Assembly: GCA_017619755.1 (NCBI GenBank)
Contig: JAFZRU010000027.1
Coordinates: 62,001 to 126,000 of the forward strand
Length of the DNA stretch: 64,000 nucleotides
Origin: Prevotella sp.
GTDB taxonomy: Bacteria; Bacteroidota; Bacteroidia; Bacteroidales; Bacteroidaceae
Direction of reading: 5' to 3'
Positions 27,129-36,242 of this stretch are shown one piece after another. The stretch's first letter is position 1. Each line of letters starts with the position of its first letter. A model generated the notes under the pieces. It had not been told where the DNA came from and made no database searches. It worked only from the letters and a program-made list of their open reading frames with translations. A program made the translations under genes and the position numbers.

Positions 27129-28976
27129 ATGACCAACGACGAAAGACAATCAGACATGAAACGATATACGACATCCAACATAAAGAAGCGCACGCTTCGC
27201 CTATTGGCGATGAGCGCCGCCAGTGTCCTGGCCTTGAGCAGCTGCTCCGACTTTTTGGAAATCGAGCCTCGCAACGAGATAGTGCTGGAGGGTTTCTGGA
27301 CGGAGAAGGCCGATGTTGACGGCATCGTCTCCGGCTGCTACTCCGGCCTTCAGTCCGACGCGTGCGTGCGCCGCATGATCTTGTGGGGCGAGGGCCGCAG
27401 CGAGGACCTCGTTCCCGGACAGAACAGCACCGACGACGGCAATCTTGTCAACCTGTTGAACGAGAACATCATGGCCACCAACGCTTACACGACATGGGTG
27501 GACTTCTACAACGTCATCAACCGTTGCAACACGGTGCTGAAATACGCCCCTCAAGTGGCAGAGAAAGACCCGGCCTACACGGAGAGCGAATTGAACGCCA
27601 CCCGTGCCGAGATGGTAGCCCTTCGCTCCCTTTGCTACTTCTATCTCATCCGCACTTTCCGCGACGTGCCTTACTCCACGGTGGCCTACACCGACGACGA
27701 CCAGGAGATGGCCTTACCGGCCACCCCCTTCGACCAAGTGCTCGACTCGCTGATCACCGACTTGGAGAGCGTTCGCAACATGGCCGTGAAACGTTACCCG
27801 ACCACCCAACCCCTCTACCAAACCAGCCGCATCACGCAGGACGCCATCAACGCCATGCTCTGCGAGATGTATTTGTGGAAGAAGGACTACGCCCGCTGCA
27901 TCCAGTACGCCGACTTGGTGATAGAGTCGAAGCGCGCGCTCAGCGAGGAAATCAACGCCACGCGGAGCAACGACGGCCGTTCCTCGTCCAACTACAAAGA
28001 ACGCCTTGCCCGCACCAATGGTTTCCCATTGGTGAACGACATGGTGAGCAACGGTGTCTTCGGCAACACCTTCACCCAGCTCTTCGCAATGGAAAACACA
28101 AGTACCAACGCCCCCGCCTTGCAGGAAATCATCTTCCAACTGGCCTACGACGATGACCCACGTGGCAACAGCATGCTTGCCAACAGCGCGGTAGCCCGCT
28201 TCTACGGCTCTGCCGACTTCGGCCAGGGCTACCTGAAGCCTTCCGACTACATTGTTGAGGACATCGCCAAGACATCCGGCCGCACCATCTTCGAAGACAA
28301 GAACAAGACCATGGACGCCCGCTTGTACGAAAATCTTAACACCAGTTCCACCAACGTCGTGGTGGGCAAATACGTCTATCGTTTGTTCAACCTGACAGCG
28401 AGCGGCACCACCGTCAATTCCAGTTTCTCCCTGCTGTGGCCCGACTACTACATCGGCAGAGACTGGCATAGTTCGTGCGGAGCCAACTGGATTATCTACC
28501 GTTTGTCTGACATCATGCTTTTGAAAGCCGAGGCGTTGACGCAGCAGTTGCGCGAAGGCACTGAGCAGGAGACCCTGACCTACAACGCTCCCATCATCGC
28601 ACAAGCCTTCAATTTGGTGAATGCCGTGAACAAGCGCTCCATTCTGCAGACGACGATGACCGACACCCTTGTTGCCGGCGACTACACCACCAAGGCCCAG
28701 ATGGAAGAATTGGTGCTTCGCGAGCGCCACCGCGAGCTGATGTTCGAGGGCAAGCGTTGGTACGACCTCGTTCGCCTCTCCCGCCGCGTGGGCAACACCA
28801 TCACCCTCACCCAGGCCGCCCTTCAAAAGGTCAGCACCGGCTCCTCACTCATCCAGAACAAGTTGTCGAAGATGGACGCCATCTATCTCCCCTACAACAA
28901 CGATGAGATGAAGGTGAACCCCTTCTTGGTGCAGAACCCCGCCTTCAGCAGCGGCGAGAACAGCAGTTACAAATAA
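27129..28976 (+). CDS. SusD/RagB-type surface lipoprotein, first of two
   Basis: About 615 residues. The lipobox is LSSC with Cys39 (counted from ATG 27129), followed by SDFLEIEP. The alternative start at 27156 (MKRYTTSNIKK) gives a tidier signal peptide. The N-terminal half is TPR-like helical, with the SusD hallmarks ALRSLCYFYLIRTFRDVPY and DALLCEMYLWKKDYA-like helices, and near the end RERHRELMFEGKRWYDLVR. It acts as the lid over the SusC barrel encoded upstream. Paralogue 2 lies at 36243-38075 but is only distantly similar. Confidence 0.93.
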   Translation: MTNDERQSDMKRYTTSNIKKRTLRLLAMSAASVLALSSCSDFLEIEPRNEIVLEGFWTEKADVDGIVSGCYSGLQSDACVRRMILWGEGRSEDLVPGQNSTDDGNLVNLLNENIMATNAYTTWVDFYNVINRCNTVLKYAPQVAEKDPAYTESELNATRAEMVALRSLCYFYLIRTFRDVPYSTVAYTDDDQEMALPATPFDQVLDSLITDLESVRNMAVKRYPTTQPLYQTSRITQDAINAMLCEMYLWKKDYARCIQYADLVIESKRALSEEINATRSNDGRSSSNYKERLARTNGFPLVNDMVSNGVFGNTFTQLFAMENTSTNAPALQEIIFQLAYDDDPRGNSMLANSAVARFYGSADFGQGYLKPSDYIVEDIAKTSGRTIFEDKNKTMDARLYENLNTSSTNVVVGKYVYRLFNLTASGTTVNSSFSLLWPDYYIGRDWHSSCGANWIIYRLSDIMLLKAEALTQQLREGTEQETLTYNAPIIAQAFNLVNAVNKRSILQTTMTDTLVAGDYTTKAQMEELVLRERHRELMFEGKRWYDLVRLSRRVGNTITLTQAALQKVSTGSSLIQNKLSKMDAIYLPYNNDEMKVNPFLVQNPAFSSGENSSYK

Positions 28977-28994
28977 TGTAGAACCTCATATACG

Positions 28995-31082
28995 ATGAAC
29001 ATCATGAATACAATCAGACATATCCTGCCCGGCCTCTTCGGCATGTTGTTGCTCGGCACCGGCATGCTGAGTTCCTGCTCCGACGAGCCCGACAGCGAGA
29101 ATTTCTACACCTTCACCGGCGAGATGGCGAGCGACTACCTCCGCAACCGCCCCCAATACAGCGAGTTCACTGAGATTGTCAACCGTGCTGGGCTGATGGA
29201 CCTGCTGGCCACCTACGGTCACTACACCTGCTTCGTACCCAACAACGACGCAGTGAACACTTACTTGCAGAACAAGGGCATCCCGAGCTTGAGCGCGCTG
29301 ACCGACGCCGACTGCGACACCATCGCCCGCACGCACTTGGTGAACAACATGTACACGACCATCGAGATGAGCCAGGACCGCCTTGCCACCTCCAACATGC
29401 TGGGCCGCTACATCGCCACCTCCTCCGGCTTTGACGAGAATGACAATGCCGTGATTTTCCTCGAAGGCCTGGCTCACATCTACTTCGAGACCCAGGACGA
29501 CTCCGTGGAGAACGGCGTGATGCAACCCATCGACCGCGTGTTAGAGAAGTCCAACAACTACATTTCCGACCTGCTCCGCGACAACCCAAAAATCAGCACC
29601 TTCTACCACGCATTGTTGGAAACCGGCGTGGTGGACCAGTTGATGAAGGTGGAAGACGAGAGCTATGACAACCGCATCTATCCGAAATACTACTACACGT
29701 CGGACTTCTGGAAAGAGGTGGCGTGGGTGCCTGATGCGAAGAAATACGGCTATACAGTCTTCGTGGAACCCGACGAGGTGTTGTCATCGAAATATGGCAT
29801 CGCCAAGGGCGACGTCCGCGCCTTGTATGATTTGGCGTGCGAACTGTACGACCCCGTCTATCCAGAAGACAAGAACAAGGAAGGCCACAGTTTCGAGCAC
29901 CTGACCGACAGCATCAACCCGCTGCACCGCTTCGTGCAATACCACATCCTCACTCGCTACACCGCCGGCACGTCGGACCTGACGCCAATGGACGTGAGTT
30001 TCGGTTCGGTGAACGGCGCCTTCGGTTTCGACGAGACGATGATCAACCCCATCGACTGGTTCCACACCCTCCTCCCCCACACCCTCATCAAGGTGGAGAA
30101 GGCCACAGTTTCCGAATACATGGGCAATGCGATAAAAGGTGAGCGCTACATCAACCGCCGCTATGATTCAGCCTACAAAATCGAAGGTGTACACATCGAC
30201 CCCACTGTAGAGAGCGACATCATACACGACGGTTTGAACGGCCATTATTTCTATGTGAACGACATCGTGGCCTTCAGTTCCGACGTGCAGAACAAGGTTC
30301 AGAACATGCGCATCCGCATGGACTTCTCCAGCGTCTTCCCAGAAGTGATGACCAACGGCCTTCGCTTCGAGGGCAACCCTGGTGTGGACGATCCCTCCGG
30401 CACGCCCGACGATACCGCCGTGCCGAAGAACGGCCGCAACTACTACTTCCCCTTGGGCTACTTGGACGGCGTGACGTTCAGCAACTGCAGCGTGGTGCTC
30501 CGTCGCCCCCACATCAATTTCTGGTCCTGGCAGGGCGATGAGTGGAACCTCTTTGGCGACTACGACTTCACTTTCCGCATTCCTCCCATCCCCTACAGCG
30601 GCGACTGGCAGGTGCGCCTTGGCTTCTGCGCCCTCCCCACCCGAGGCGTGGCCCAGGTATATTTCGACGGCGTTCCCCAGGGCATCCCCTTGGACATGAC
30701 GTTGTTCCTCACCGACGAGCAGTTCCTTGGCGACCGTTTCGTGGATGACGAAACCTGCGCCGACTACGACAAGAAGACCACTGAGGAGAAGGCCGAGGAG
30801 CAGAAACTGCTGAGGAACCTCGGTGCCTACCGCGCCCCGCGCTCCCTCTTCCATTTCAACACCTCTGGCACAAAATACTATTTCTGCGGCAATCAGCGCA
30901 CCCACCGCCGCATCCTCTGCCAGACCTACATGGATGCCACCAAGGACCATTACGTGCGTTTCCGTGTGGCCTCCGACGGCAAACAAGGCAACAACAACGA
31001 GTTCATGCTCGACTATATGGAATTGGTGCCAAAGAGCGTCTATGGTGTTGACGGCGACGGAGATATGGAAGACGACCTCTGA
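28995..31082 (+). CDS. FAS1-domain lipoprotein with C-terminal beta domain
   Basis: A 695-residue surface lipoprotein. Lipobox LSSC, Cys28, then SDEPDSE, strongly acidic and so probably surface-exposed. Two FAS1 modules are seen by TCFVPNNDAVNTYL (about residue 77) and TVFVEPDEVLSSKY (about 253). The last 250 residues (about 420-680) are a separate beta-rich domain without a recognised family (WSWQGDEWNLFGDYDFTFRI). ATG 29004 (MNTIRHIL) is an alternative start. It follows SusD by 18 bases and is part of the same locus. Confidence 0.8.
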   Translation: MNIMNTIRHILPGLFGMLLLGTGMLSSCSDEPDSENFYTFTGEMASDYLRNRPQYSEFTEIVNRAGLMDLLATYGHYTCFVPNNDAVNTYLQNKGIPSLSALTDADCDTIARTHLVNNMYTTIEMSQDRLATSNMLGRYIATSSGFDENDNAVIFLEGLAHIYFETQDDSVENGVMQPIDRVLEKSNNYISDLLRDNPKISTFYHALLETGVVDQLMKVEDESYDNRIYPKYYYTSDFWKEVAWVPDAKKYGYTVFVEPDEVLSSKYGIAKGDVRALYDLACELYDPVYPEDKNKEGHSFEHLTDSINPLHRFVQYHILTRYTAGTSDLTPMDVSFGSVNGAFGFDETMINPIDWFHTLLPHTLIKVEKATVSEYMGNAIKGERYINRRYDSAYKIEGVHIDPTVESDIIHDGLNGHYFYVNDIVAFSSDVQNKVQNMRIRMDFSSVFPEVMTNGLRFEGNPGVDDPSGTPDDTAVPKNGRNYYFPLGYLDGVTFSNCSVVLRRPHINFWSWQGDEWNLFGDYDFTFRIPPIPYSGDWQVRLGFCALPTRGVAQVYFDGVPQGIPLDMTLFLTDEQFLGDRFVDDETCADYDKKTTEEKAEEQKLLRNLGAYRAPRSLFHFNTSGTKYYFCGNQRTHRRILCQTYMDATKDHYVRFRVASDGKQGNNNEFMLDYMELVPKSVYGVDGDGDMEDDL

Positions 31083-31187
31083 TAGATTAAAGATTAAAGA
31101 TTAAAAATGAAAAATTAAGAGATTAATTGTGATTTTTAATTTTATCGAGGTACATAGAGAAAAAACGTAAATATAGCATAAAGATAT
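31083..31187. other. 105-base AT-rich gap inside the SusCD locus
   Basis: Three copies of the 7-mer AGATTAA in a row start at 31084. An 8-bp inverted repeat, AAAATTAA / TTAATTTT, lies at about 31111-31143. A near-consensus TAATTTTA sits on its right arm. It may hold an internal promoter or attenuator separating the two halves of the locus, but no full promoter match is present. Confidence 0.4.
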
Positions 31188-32909
31188 ATGAAACGAGAGA
31201 ACCTATATAAAATAGCATTGGGGTTGGCATTCGCCCCCCTCTTGCTGACGGGTTGTAGCGACGAGTGGGATGACCACTACGACGGCACGGCGAAAGGTGT
31301 GCTTTCCGGAACGCTATGGGATGCCATCCGCCAGGATGCCAACCTGAGCAATTTCGCCAGCGTGGTGAGCGCCTGCGGTTACGACAAAGCGCTTGGCAGC
31401 AGCCAGGTGTTCACCGTCTTCGCCCCCGGCAACGATGTTTTCAGCAGCGAGCAAGCGCAGGCCCTCATCAACTCCTACAACTCCCAGAAAGGCAGTGTGA
31501 GCGATGACGAGAACTCGACGGTAAAGGAATTCCTCCAGAACCACATTGCGCTTTACAACTACTCCGTGTCGAGCAAGAGCAACGACTCCATCGTGATGAT
31601 GAACGGGAAATACTCCGTCCTCACACCCAACGGCATCAACGGGACAGCGTTCACCGAGAGCAACCAACACTTCCAGAACGGTGTGCTTTTCAAAGTGGGC
31701 AGCCCTTTGAAATTCTTCCCCAACGTGTTTGAGTACATACGTCAGGGTAGTGAGTTGGACAGCCTCTACAATTTCTTCTACAGTAACCGCTTCTACCGCC
31801 GTGTGTTCCAGCCCGACCAGAGTGTCGCCGGTGGCATTGTCGATGGCAAGACGGTGTATCTCGACTCCGTTTTCAAGCAGGAAAACGAGTTGTTTGGACG
31901 CGATTTCCTCGATGCCCAGCTCAACCGCGAGGACAGCACCTACTGGATGATTGCCCCGACCAACCGCGTGTGGCGCGAGTTGGTGGAGGAGTACACCCCC
32001 TATTTCAACTACGACAAGACGGTGGCCGACAGCGACTCCATCGTTTACACCAACACTCGCTTGGCCATTGTGAAAGGCACGGTGTTCAGCCGCGGCATCA
32101 ACTTCGACAACATGGTTCGCGACTCCCTGATGTCCACCAATGCCACCTACTATTACTCAAGCCGCAAGAAAAGCTGGGGCAACGACACGCTGCACTACTA
32201 CCAATACATGCAGCCCTACGCCCCCGGCGGTGTGCTGACCGACACCCAAGTGGTGCCTTGCAGCAACGGCGTGATGTATGTGAGCGACAACTGGAAAATC
32301 AACAAGTTGGAGACTTTCTTCCAGACGCGCATCATCGAGGCCGAGGCCGAGGGTTCCATCAAGGAGGTGTCCAAGCAGGCCAACCAGCAAGGCGTATTGG
32401 AAGAGATGGCCAACCCCCGTTACCGCACCGTTGACAGCAAGAACGCCTTCTACGGCCAAGTATCGGGCAACGCCTTCGTGGAGTTCGAGCCAACGACGAC
32501 GACGGTACAACCCGGTGTGACCTTCAACATCAAAAACGTGCTTTCCAACATAGGCTATGACATTTACCTTGTCACCGCCCCCGCCTTGGCCAACGACAGC
32601 AACGCCACTGCCATCCAAAGCCTCCCCACCATCCTCAACGTCTATTTAGGCTACCACAACAAGGAGGGTGTGAAGCAGGAGAAGGAACTTGCCCGTCAAA
32701 TAGAGACGAAAGGCGACGTGGTGAACTACATGCTCCTCGCCGAGGATTTCAAGTTCCCCGTGGCCTCCTACGGCCTTAACGAGGACGAGCCGCAGGTGAC
32801 GCTGAGATTGGAAACCAATGTCCGCCCCCGTGCCGTGAACGTCACCCACACGCGTGTGATGCGCATCGACTGCATCATCCTGAAGCCCCATGAGGGAGAA
32901 ATCAAATAA
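31188..32909 (+). CDS. FAS1-domain lipoprotein
   Basis: A 573-residue surface lipoprotein. Lipobox LLTGC, Cys23, then SDEWDDHYD. Two FAS1 modules: VFTVFAPGNDVFSS (about residue 75) and YWMIAPTNRVWREL (about 250). The C-terminal part is beta-rich. It begins the second half of the locus (FAS1-SusC-SusD), mirroring the first half, and is followed by the second SusC after 15 bases. Probably a surface binding protein for the paired transporter. Confidence 0.8.
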   Translation: MKRENLYKIALGLAFAPLLLTGCSDEWDDHYDGTAKGVLSGTLWDAIRQDANLSNFASVVSACGYDKALGSSQVFTVFAPGNDVFSSEQAQALINSYNSQKGSVSDDENSTVKEFLQNHIALYNYSVSSKSNDSIVMMNGKYSVLTPNGINGTAFTESNQHFQNGVLFKVGSPLKFFPNVFEYIRQGSELDSLYNFFYSNRFYRRVFQPDQSVAGGIVDGKTVYLDSVFKQENELFGRDFLDAQLNREDSTYWMIAPTNRVWRELVEEYTPYFNYDKTVADSDSIVYTNTRLAIVKGTVFSRGINFDNMVRDSLMSTNATYYYSSRKKSWGNDTLHYYQYMQPYAPGGVLTDTQVVPCSNGVMYVSDNWKINKLETFFQTRIIEAEAEGSIKEVSKQANQQGVLEEMANPRYRTVDSKNAFYGQVSGNAFVEFEPTTTTVQPGVTFNIKNVLSNIGYDIYLVTAPALANDSNATAIQSLPTILNVYLGYHNKEGVKQEKELARQIETKGDVVNYMLLAEDFKFPVASYGLNEDEPQVTLRLETNVRPRAVNVTHTRVMRIDCIILKPHEGEIK

Positions 32910-32924
32910 CCAACAAGAAAAGCA

Positions 32925-35900
32925 ATGAAGATGAAACACGATAATCCTACATTCATCCGCAGAAGGCCCGGCTTCTTTTCCGCCGGTTGCCACATGCTCA
33001 TAGCCATGGGGCTGCTGCTGGCCCTCCCCACAAGCCTGTCGGCACAGGACGAGGAGGAGGACGCCACCCAGCAGAACACTGTTCGCCAAGTGGTGAGCAA
33101 GAAGAAGACCTATCCCACCCGCGTGGTCCGCGGCAAAGTGCTCGACGCCACTACGCAACTACCCCTTGGCGGCAGCATCGTCTCCGCCGACGGCGTGGAG
33201 GGCTACAGTGCACTCACCGGCGATGACGGCTCCTACGTGTTGAAGGTGCCAGAGTTCTCCACCTCCTTGTACATCGTCTCCCCCGACTACAATCCATTGC
33301 GCATGGGTTTGGTGGAAGGCGAGGCCCAACGTGAGGCTCAACTCTACCCCACCACGTTCCTTTCCGACTACGACAAGGAGACCAACATCCGCAACGAGCA
33401 TATCGCCAAAGACTTCCAGTACACCAACGAGGTGAACATCAAGAGCGAGGTGCAGAAGCAGTTGGGAGGTCAGGTATATACCATCACGCGCAGCGGCATG
33501 CAAGGCGTGGGCAGCGTGATGTTCGTGCAAGGCCTCAACTCGTTGAACGTGAACGCTCAGCCGCTGATTGTCATCGACGATGTCATCATCGACCAGCAAT
33601 ATGGACGCACGATGCTCCACGACGGCTTCTTCAACGACATCCTGTCCAACCTGAACACGTCCGACATCGAGAAGGTGACCGTGCTGCGCAACGGCACCGC
33701 CCTGTATGGTGCGAAAGGTGCCAACGGCGTCATTCTCATCCAGACGCGGCGCAACAAATCGATGGCCACCCGCATCACCGCCAACGTCTCCGCCGGCGTG
33801 GTGTTCGAGCCGAAATACATCGACGTCATGGGTGCCGAGCAATACCGCAGCTACGCTTCCGAGTTGCTCAAGACGACCAACACCACCATCCGCGAGTTCA
33901 AGTTCCTCAACGAGGATCCCAACTATTATTACTACACGCAGTATCACCAGAACACCGACTGGAAGGACTTGATATATAAGACGGCGTTCACGCAGAACTA
34001 CGGCATCAACGTGGAAGGTGGTGACAACATCGCCAACTACAACCTCTCCGTGGGCTACGTAAAGCAAGACAGTCCGTTGAAATACAACAACATGGGTCGC
34101 ATCAACGTGCGTTTCAACACCGACATCCACCTGTTGAAACGTTTGGACATCCGCTTCGACGCCTCCTTTGCCAACACCACGCGCAACATTCGCGACGACG
34201 GCGCCCCGGAGACCTACGATGAAGGCACCCCCTCAAGCCCAGCCTTCCTTGCCTACGTGAAAAGCCCGTTCCTCAGCCCCTACAGCTACGGTCGCGGCAT
34301 TCTGAGCGACAGCCACTTCGATATCGACGAGGAGAGCTACCTCTCCGAGGCCCTGAGCAAGTATCCCAACTACAACTGGAAGCTTGGCAATCCCGCCGCC
34401 ATCAACGAATATGGCGACGCTGAGAACAAGAACCACTTTGAGAATTCGATGCTCAACCTGACGGTGACTCCCAAATGGACGTTCAGCCCACACTTGTGGC
34501 TGTCGGAGCATTTCAGCTACAACCTTGTGAACACCAACGAGATGTACTACATCCCCATCAACGGTACACCAAGCTACTACGTGAGCAGCATCGGTGACCG
34601 CCGTGACAATGAGGTACGCTCCTTGGCCTCCAAGCAGAACTCCGTGATGAGCGACACCCGCTTGGACTGGCACAACCGGTTCAACGCCCACTACCTCCAT
34701 GTCTTCGGCGGTGCGCGCATCAACTGGGAGAACTACACGATGAACTCACAGTTAGGCTATGACACCGGCAACGACAAGACGCCGTTTATGAGCAACAGTT
34801 TGAAGAACACGGCGGACGTGGGTGTGAATGATGCATGGAACTCCCTTGCCTGGTACCTGCAAGGCGAATACAACTACCGCAATCGCTACTTCCTCCAGGC
34901 CAACCTGACGTTGGAAGGCTCCTCCCGCTTCGGCCAAGACGGTGGCGACCTCAACCTTTTCGACGCAGCCTGGGGTCTCTTCCCCGGTGTGCAAGCCTCC
35001 TGGGTGCTGAGCAACGAGCCTTGGTTGGCGAAGGTGAAATTTGTCAACTACCTCCGCCTGACCGCCGGCTACGACATCAGCGGCAACGATGACATCGACT
35101 ACTACGTAGCCCGCAGTTTCTTCCGTGCCAAGCAATTCCTCCACGCCATCTCCGGCCTGACCCTCGACGGCATAGGCAACAAGGAAATCGAATGGGAGAA
35201 GACAGGCCGCTTCAACGTAGGCTTCGAGGCCAGTTTGCTCAACAACCGCCTCACCCTCGGCGCCAACTACTTCAGCAGTACGACGAGCAACCTCCTGACG
35301 CAGCAGTCCCTCGGCTTCCTCACCGGCTTGGACCAGAACTGGAACAATGGCGGCAAACTGAGCAACACGGGCTACGACCTGAGTGCCGCCGTGAAGGTGC
35401 TGGCCCTGAAAGACTGGCAATGGCAGTTGGGTGGGAGCATCGGTCACTACAAGAACGAAATCAAGGAGTTGAGCGACGGCAACAAGTACATGGACACCGA
35501 GGTATATGGCGCCACCATTCGCACCAAAGTGGGCTCCGCCGCCAACCTGTTCTATGGTTACAAGACACTCGGCGTCTTCTCCACGAGCGAGGAGGCCGCC
35601 GCAGCCAACCTCTACATTCTCGGAGACAACGGCGTTGACCGCAACTATTTCGGTGCCGGCGACATCCATTTCGCCGACTTGAACAACGACGGACGCATCG
35701 ACCAAAACGACCGCCAGGTGATAGGCGACCCTAATCCCGACTTCTACGGCAACATCTTCACCACGCTGAACTGGAAACGCTTCAAGCTCGACGTTCGCTT
35801 CACCTACTCCATGGGCAACGATGTCTATAACTACATGCGCCAGCAGTTAGAAAGCGGCAGCCGTTTCATGAACCAGACGACGGCTTTGGAGCGTCGCTGG

Positions 35901-36224
35901 CAGGTGGAGGGTCAGCAAACCGACATCCCCCGTTTGGCCTTCCAAGACCCGATGGGCAATGCCCGCTTCAGCGACCGCTGGATAGAAGATGGCAGTTACC
36001 TGCGCCTGAAGACGGTGACGCTGAGCTACGAACTTCCCCTGAAGTCCCAGTTCATCCAAGGCTTGCAGTTCTGGGTGCAGGGCAACAACCTCCTCACCTT
36101 CTCCAAATACCTTGGCAGCGACCCTGAGTTCACCATGACCTCCTCCGTCATCGGCCAAGGCATCGACTTGGGCCGCATCGGCCAGAGCCGTTCCGTAGTA
36201 GCCGGTATGAAGATCAATCTCTAA
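32925..36224 (+). CDS. SusC/RagA-type TonB-linked outer-membrane transporter, second of two
   Basis: A 1099-residue TonB-dependent transporter. The signal peptide is long, ending near LSAQ at residue 41, after a basic stretch with RRRPGFF; ATG 32931 is an alternative. An unusual acidic, Gln-rich linker (DEEEDATQQN) precedes the regulatory-like sandwich (RVVRGKVLDATTQLPLGG). The plug contains QVYTITRSGMQGVG and QPLIVIDDVII, and the barrel follows. The C-terminus is VVAGMKINL, lacking the usual final aromatic. The plug is more divergent than in the first SusC, so the two pairs probably carry different ligands. The SusD partner begins 18 bases downstream. Confidence 0.94.
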   Translation: MKMKHDNPTFIRRRPGFFSAGCHMLIAMGLLLALPTSLSAQDEEEDATQQNTVRQVVSKKKTYPTRVVRGKVLDATTQLPLGGSIVSADGVEGYSALTGDDGSYVLKVPEFSTSLYIVSPDYNPLRMGLVEGEAQREAQLYPTTFLSDYDKETNIRNEHIAKDFQYTNEVNIKSEVQKQLGGQVYTITRSGMQGVGSVMFVQGLNSLNVNAQPLIVIDDVIIDQQYGRTMLHDGFFNDILSNLNTSDIEKVTVLRNGTALYGAKGANGVILIQTRRNKSMATRITANVSAGVVFEPKYIDVMGAEQYRSYASELLKTTNTTIREFKFLNEDPNYYYYTQYHQNTDWKDLIYKTAFTQNYGINVEGGDNIANYNLSVGYVKQDSPLKYNNMGRINVRFNTDIHLLKRLDIRFDASFANTTRNIRDDGAPETYDEGTPSSPAFLAYVKSPFLSPYSYGRGILSDSHFDIDEESYLSEALSKYPNYNWKLGNPAAINEYGDAENKNHFENSMLNLTVTPKWTFSPHLWLSEHFSYNLVNTNEMYYIPINGTPSYYVSSIGDRRDNEVRSLASKQNSVMSDTRLDWHNRFNAHYLHVFGGARINWENYTMNSQLGYDTGNDKTPFMSNSLKNTADVGVNDAWNSLAWYLQGEYNYRNRYFLQANLTLEGSSRFGQDGGDLNLFDAAWGLFPGVQASWVLSNEPWLAKVKFVNYLRLTAGYDISGNDDIDYYVARSFFRAKQFLHAISGLTLDGIGNKEIEWEKTGRFNVGFEASLLNNRLTLGANYFSSTTSNLLTQQSLGFLTGLDQNWNNGGKLSNTGYDLSAAVKVLALKDWQWQLGGSIGHYKNEIKELSDGNKYMDTEVYGATIRTKVGSAANLFYGYKTLGVFSTSEEAAAANLYILGDNGVDRNYFGAGDIHFADLNNDGRIDQNDRQVIGDPNPDFYGNIFTTLNWKRFKLDVRFTYSMGNDVYNYMRQQLESGSRFMNQTTALERRWQVEGQQTDIPRLAFQDPMGNARFSDRWIEDGSYLRLKTVTLSYELPLKSQFIQGLQFWVQGNNLLTFSKYLGSDPEFTMTSSVIGQGIDLGRIGQSRSVVAGMKINL

Positions 36225-36242
36225 CCCACAAAGCATACGATT

